The notes under the pieces were generated by a model. That model saw only the letters and a list, made by a program, of their open reading frames with translations, searched no databases and was not told where the DNA came from. A DNA stretch of 64,000 bases from Nocardia sp. NBC_01327 (GTDB lineage Bacteria; Actinomycetota; Actinomycetes; Mycobacteriales; Mycobacteriaceae): positions 7,130,001-7,194,000 of the forward strand of contig NZ_CP108383.1 of the NCBI RefSeq assembly GCF_035958815.1, given 5' to 3'. The translations under genes were made by a program, and so were the position numbers. Shown here one piece after another: positions 61,100 to 64,000 of this stretch; position 1 is the stretch's first letter, and each line of letters begins with the position of its first letter.

Positions 61100-62092
61100 A
61101 TGCACGCTGACATCGACGGTGGTGTCCGAGTCATAACCCTCGCAGCGGGTTTTGAGTGGTCTTGGACAAAGAAAGATGTCAAGAGCTTTTGCAAGCGTGC
61201 AAGCTGGGACATTCAGTCGCGTGATGAGTACGGCGCCATCCTTCGCACGACGCTTGGCGTGAATCCTTCCATCTCGCATGTGACATATGATCCGGCTTTC
61301 CTGAAGCGACATGGCAAGAGTCAGCAACAAATTCTCCAAGTCTCCGTCTACGTGACCGATCTATTGGATCCGGACATGCCAGACATCGATATTTTTCTTG
61401 TAGATAAATTCGCAGAGCTATCGGCGCTGATCGATATCGAACTTGGAGAGCCCACAAGGCGTAGCCCGGGCTATCAACCCGAGATCGCTTGGTATCTACC
61501 GCATGCAGCAATCGTCTTGGCGGCTGGCAGCCGATTTCTTCAAATAGACGTTGTGAACCCCACGTACCAAGCATGGTGGGATCGCCAGGACGACGACGGG
61601 GACGACGATCTGGATGAACTTCTTGAACCAGACGAGAGCGGAGATGAAGTTGAGAATGGGCCACTCAGTGGCCCATTGGAATGGAATGACTATATTTCCG
61701 CGCTGGCTGCTACCTTGTGGTTGATGCCGGAGGATGGACGACTTGAGCTAGTTATCGCGAGTGGAGTAGTCCGGTTCACTCTCGTTGACTATCAATTGAG
61801 TTGTGAGATAGTTCTCAATGAAAATGCTATGATTATCACACATGAGGCGCAGTCGATTATTTCTCCAAACCTATGGGATGCATCCAATGATGGTAGCGTC
61901 ATTATTTGGAAGTATAAATTGACCTGGCCCAGCGCTTTTGAGAAATACGAGCTCGCCGCAGCGGGGGTCGTGGAGATTATTCACAAGGTCTGTCGGGTTG
62001 ACCATACATCCGACATAGTCGTCGAAGCGTGGAACCCCTCAGGTGATGCGCCTGACATATCACGGCTGGGTGTCGTCGAATACTTCGATTGA
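61100..62092 (+). CDS. Two-domain protein, DUF6301/TY-Chap-like, AT-rich for its context
   Basis: 330 residues from ATG 61100. MHADIDGGVRVITLAAGFEW, then DVKSFCKRASW and PEIAWYLPHAAIVLAAGSRF form the first domain. WNDYISALAATLWLMPEDGR to WKYKLTWPSAFEKYELAAAG forms the second. Paralogue of the 45,845 gene with the same domain order. Codon use is clearly AT-richer than the neighbours, especially in the second half, suggesting recent acquisition. Confidence 0.75.
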   Translation: MHADIDGGVRVITLAAGFEWSWTKKDVKSFCKRASWDIQSRDEYGAILRTTLGVNPSISHVTYDPAFLKRHGKSQQQILQVSVYVTDLLDPDMPDIDIFLVDKFAELSALIDIELGEPTRRSPGYQPEIAWYLPHAAIVLAAGSRFLQIDVVNPTYQAWWDRQDDDGDDDLDELLEPDESGDEVENGPLSGPLEWNDYISALAATLWLMPEDGRLELVIASGVVRFTLVDYQLSCEIVLNENAMIITHEAQSIISPNLWDASNDGSVIIWKYKLTWPSAFEKYELAAAGVVEIIHKVCRVDHTSDIVVEAWNPSGDAPDISRLGVVEYFD

Positions 62093-62564
62093 TTTGTTTC
62101 GATTCTTGGAACTAACGGCCAGAAATCGGTATCCGCCTATCAGGCGCGGCTCGCACCATTCGGGCAGGCCGCGAGCGAATCTGTACCAGTCCAACGACTC
62201 CGAGCTGACTCAGTCGCACGACGTTATCCCATGGCAGCTTGGTCGGCTTCGGCCGAACCGCGACCGGCTTCGACCCGCACACCCCATCCTTCGGGCAAGC
62301 TGCGTCCAGATCCGCCGAACAGAGAACCCGCCGCCGCGGAGGTCCGGCTGAATCGACAAGAACGTGCTCAACTCGGCAATGTAGTGCGTTGTAAGCCGAG
62401 GCTGAGTGCAACGCGAGCCGTGGAGCACGTTGGTTGGATAGCTGAGCCGCTGGGCGTGACTCTTCGAGGGACCTGCGGCTCATCGCCCGAAAGCGAGGTC
62501 TGGCAGCGTCTTTCGGATGGGCTGACAATGGTGGAGCGTTGGCGGCGAACGAAGGAGCGTGCTG
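62093..62564. other. Intergenic region
   Basis: 470 bp with mixed composition. Near 62,370-62,400 ACTCGGCAATGTAGTGCGTT resembles a repeat right end. Open frames on both strands have no ribosome site or recognisable product. Confidence 0.4.
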
Positions 62565-62894
62565 ATGTTGCGGAACACGGGTATCTGCGCGGATGCGCCG
62601 GTTGAGCTTTCCGCTCGCGAAATGTCGCAGGCGCGTGCTGCGGCGAGAGGAGCCGCGAAGGCGGCACGCAGACCGTTCTCGAGGGCACGTGGGCAATATC
62701 GGCGCTACCGGCAGGCCACCGGGGCGGCCTATCTCGACTGGCCGCGTTGGCGTGCGGCGTATCTTCTCGCGTATCACGGCGGTATCGGTATCGGCCCGCT
62801 CGGCGGAGGCCGCAAGGACAGTGTTGCGGGGTGGGGATCTGGAAATGCGTGGGGCGGCATGCCTTCCGGGGGAGAAAGCTCCGGAACCTGGTGA
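62565..62894 (+). CDS. Possible small basic protein
   Basis: 109 residues from ATG 62565, with AAGGAG 7 nt upstream. Basic helical part (ARAAARGAAKAARRPFSRAR) and TGAAYLDWPRWRAAYLLAYH, then a Gly/Ser/Trp-rich tail. A good ribosome site is the main support; a minus-strand frame also covers the region. Confidence 0.35.
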   Translation: MLRNTGICADAPVELSAREMSQARAAARGAAKAARRPFSRARGQYRRYRQATGAAYLDWPRWRAAYLLAYHGGIGIGPLGGGRKDSVAGWGSGNAWGGMPSGGESSGTW

Positions 62895-63035
62895 TCGGCA
62901 ACGAATTCCGGACCAGCCGCGATCAGGGTCTGAATGAGGTTCCCAGTTCATGTTTCGGGGCGGTTCTGCATGGCAATCCATGGAGCTCGAGTCGGCAGCT
63001 TACTTGGCGGCATAGGCCTGACTCTGGCGATGACT

Positions 63036-63120
63036 CCGCGGTCTCAGATGAGCACGGCCAGTTGATTTTTCGCCGCACCGCGCTGGCCGGTTCGCTCAGC
63101 GCGACATGCGGCAGTTCCGT
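63036..63120 (+). repeat. Hairpin-repeat family
   Basis: GATGAGCACGGCCAGTTGAT, outer arms GCCGCA (63072-63077) and TGCGGC (63107-63112), inner arms CGCGCTG (63079-63085) and CAGCGCG (63097-63103). Very close to the copy at 57,520. It lies upstream of the GNAT gene at 63,136. Confidence 0.85.
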
Positions 63121-63135
63121 CAGTAGGGAGGCCGC

Positions 63136-63699
63136 ATGAGCCAGTTGCCGACGTTGTCGGTGGACAGGATTGCAGCGGAGCGAGTTCTGCTGCGCAAGGC
63201 ACAGAACACCGATCGGGACAGGCTCATCGAGTTACGCACCGACCCGCAGGTCGGAGCCTATATCGGTGGGCCGCTTCCACGGCAGCGTGTCGAGCAGTAC
63301 CTCGACGAGATCGGCGGCGCAGCCAACGCGACGGCCACGCCCGGCACATTCATCATCGCCGACAAGGCCACCGACGACCTTCTCGGGACATTCGAACTCA
63401 AACGGCGACCAGCCGACTGGCCAGGACACGTCACCGATACCGGTGAAGAACTGGAACTGGGTTACCTGATGCGCCCCGACGCCTGGGGAGCCGGACTGGC
63501 GTGCGAGGCCGCCACTGCGGTGTTATGCGTTGCGGCGGAGGAGCTTCAGGATCAGCCGGTTCTTATCTCGACACAGACAGCCAATGAGCGCTCGCTCAGA
63601 CTCGCGATCCGTCTGGGCTTCCAGCCGGTCGGCACGTTTGAATGGTTCGACGCCGAGCAGACCCTGTGCCTGGCCAACCTCCACTCGTTCAAGGCGTGA
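63136..63699 (+). CDS. GNAT-family acetyltransferase, RimJ/RimL type
   Basis: 187 residues from ATG 63136, with GGGAGG upstream. ERVLLRKAQNTDRDRLIELR, LELGYLMRPDAWGAGLACEA and TQTANERSLRLAIRLGFQPV are the features of N-acetyltransferases related to ribosomal-protein acetylases. The R-x-x-G-x-A loop (WGAGLA) is somewhat divergent. Substrate unknown. Confidence 0.9.
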   Translation: MSQLPTLSVDRIAAERVLLRKAQNTDRDRLIELRTDPQVGAYIGGPLPRQRVEQYLDEIGGAANATATPGTFIIADKATDDLLGTFELKRRPADWPGHVTDTGEELELGYLMRPDAWGAGLACEAATAVLCVAAEELQDQPVLISTQTANERSLRLAIRLGFQPVGTFEWFDAEQTLCLANLHSFKA

Positions 63700-63730
63700 T
63701 CAGTCGATAGCTCCAGCTCATCGGATTTCT

Positions 63731-63773
63731 GCTGGACGGTTCGGTCAGCGCACTACGGCGGCTAGCCGCCGTA
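63731..63773. terminator. Hairpin-repeat fragment and 20-bp palindrome over a stop codon
   Basis: GGACGGTTCGGTCAGCGCAC is a repeat-family fragment. It is followed at 63754-63773 by a perfect palindrome with arms TACGGCGGCT and AGCCGCCGTA, which contains the last codons and TAG of the minus-strand gene at 63,762. Probable bidirectional terminator between convergent genes. Confidence 0.6.
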
Positions 63774-63935
63774 GTTTCGAGTGAAATCCTGACCCGGATC
63801 GACATTGGGCACCGTGTAATCCGACGAGCTCCCCTCGACGCGAGTCTGCTCGACGGAAGGTACGGGTTCGGGAGGCAGCGTGCGCCACTTGGCGCGCGGA
63901 TCAGCGTCCTGCTCGTGGTCATCGCTCGTCGACAT
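63762..63935 (-). CDS. Small acidic hypothetical protein
   Basis: 57 residues from ATG 63935, with GAGGAG upstream. Hydrophilic and likely unstructured (MSTSDDHEQDADPRAKWRTL, YTVPNVDPGQDFTRNYGG). No family recognised. Confidence 0.55.
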   Translation of the reverse strand: MSTSDDHEQDADPRAKWRTLPPEPVPSVEQTRVEGSSSDYTVPNVDPGQDFTRNYGG

Positions 63936-64000
63936 GATGTCTCCTCCGACTCGTGTCACCGCCCGCCTGGTGACCAATTGTCCTGCTGCCATGGGATTTC

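Noticed and set aside
62112..62981. Minus-strand open frame of 289 codons
   Set aside because: Arg/Pro/Ser-rich composition typical of a non-coding frame; it also crosses the better-supported small plus-strand ORF.
16263..63773. Hairpin repeats as integron attC sites with gene cassettes
   Set aside because: The layout of lone genes plus repeats is suggestive, but gene orientation is mixed, the conserved boxes do not follow the attC core pattern GTTRRRY, and no tyrosine integrase is encoded in the window.
16263..63773. Hairpin repeats as a CRISPR array
   Set aside because: Copies are kilobases apart, divergent, separated by genes, and no cas gene is present.

Overview
The window is high-GC actinomycete DNA and most resembles Nocardia or a close mycolate-containing relative. 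The pointers are strongly GC-biased third codon positions, an MMPL transporter, a decaprenyl-phosphate phosphoribosyltransferase-like UbiA protein (arabinogalactan precursor chemistry), an AfsR/SARP regulator, a SigJ/ECF41 sigma factor, and several TetR, LysR and HxlR regulators paired with oxidoreductases. This is inferred from protein families; no rRNA or tRNA gene is visible to confirm it.

Region 1 (1-16,100) is ordinary, dense chromosome. A beta-ketoacyl-ACP synthase III gene (cut by the window edge) diverges from a P450 - MMPL transporter - Baeyer-Villiger-type monooxygenase operon, which suggests synthesis, oxidation and export of a lipid or ketone product. Next come a secreted lipase, a Tat-type peptidoglycan amidase and a secreted protein of unknown function. 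They are followed by a SnoaL/SRPBCC pair, an AfsR-type regulator, a SigJ (ECF41) sigma factor with two divergent candidate ECF41 promoters and a DoxX target gene, a PP2C phosphatase, and two small membrane or secreted proteins.

Region 2 (16,100-64,000) is accessory in character. Mostly single-gene, poorly characterised proteins alternate with self-contained regulator plus enzyme modules: TetR + Gfo/Idh, LysR + SDR + MDR, HxlR + hydrolase, TetR + epoxide hydrolase, TetR + BBE-type flavoenzyme, TetR + flavin monooxygenase + F420-type oxidoreductase. In every one of these modules the intergenic region holds a visible palindromic operator. Three genes (45,845; 53,628; 61,100) appear to share a domain that I associate, from memory, with chaperone-like proteins of actinobacterial secretion loci. 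Two more (36,992; 60,157) share a C-terminal module. Several genes are remnants: a MarR tail, a propeller tail, a flavoenzyme head, and a gene interrupted by a stop codon.

The most striking feature of region 2 is an interspersed family of about 60-100 bp hairpin repeats. They carry a conserved left box GTTGATCTTCC, a GC-rich stem-loop (often CGCGCTG/CAGCGCG, with paired changes between copies) and a right box around GCGGCA-N(4-6)-GTGCGTTC. I count more than 20 full or partial copies. Most sit at the 3' ends of genes or between convergent genes, and several supply the stop codon of the neighbouring gene. I do not recognise this family. Two copies are embedded in a duplicated segment of about 210 bp found at 17.8 kb and 47.8 kb.

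No CRISPR array, insertion sequence, integrase, tRNA or rRNA gene was seen.
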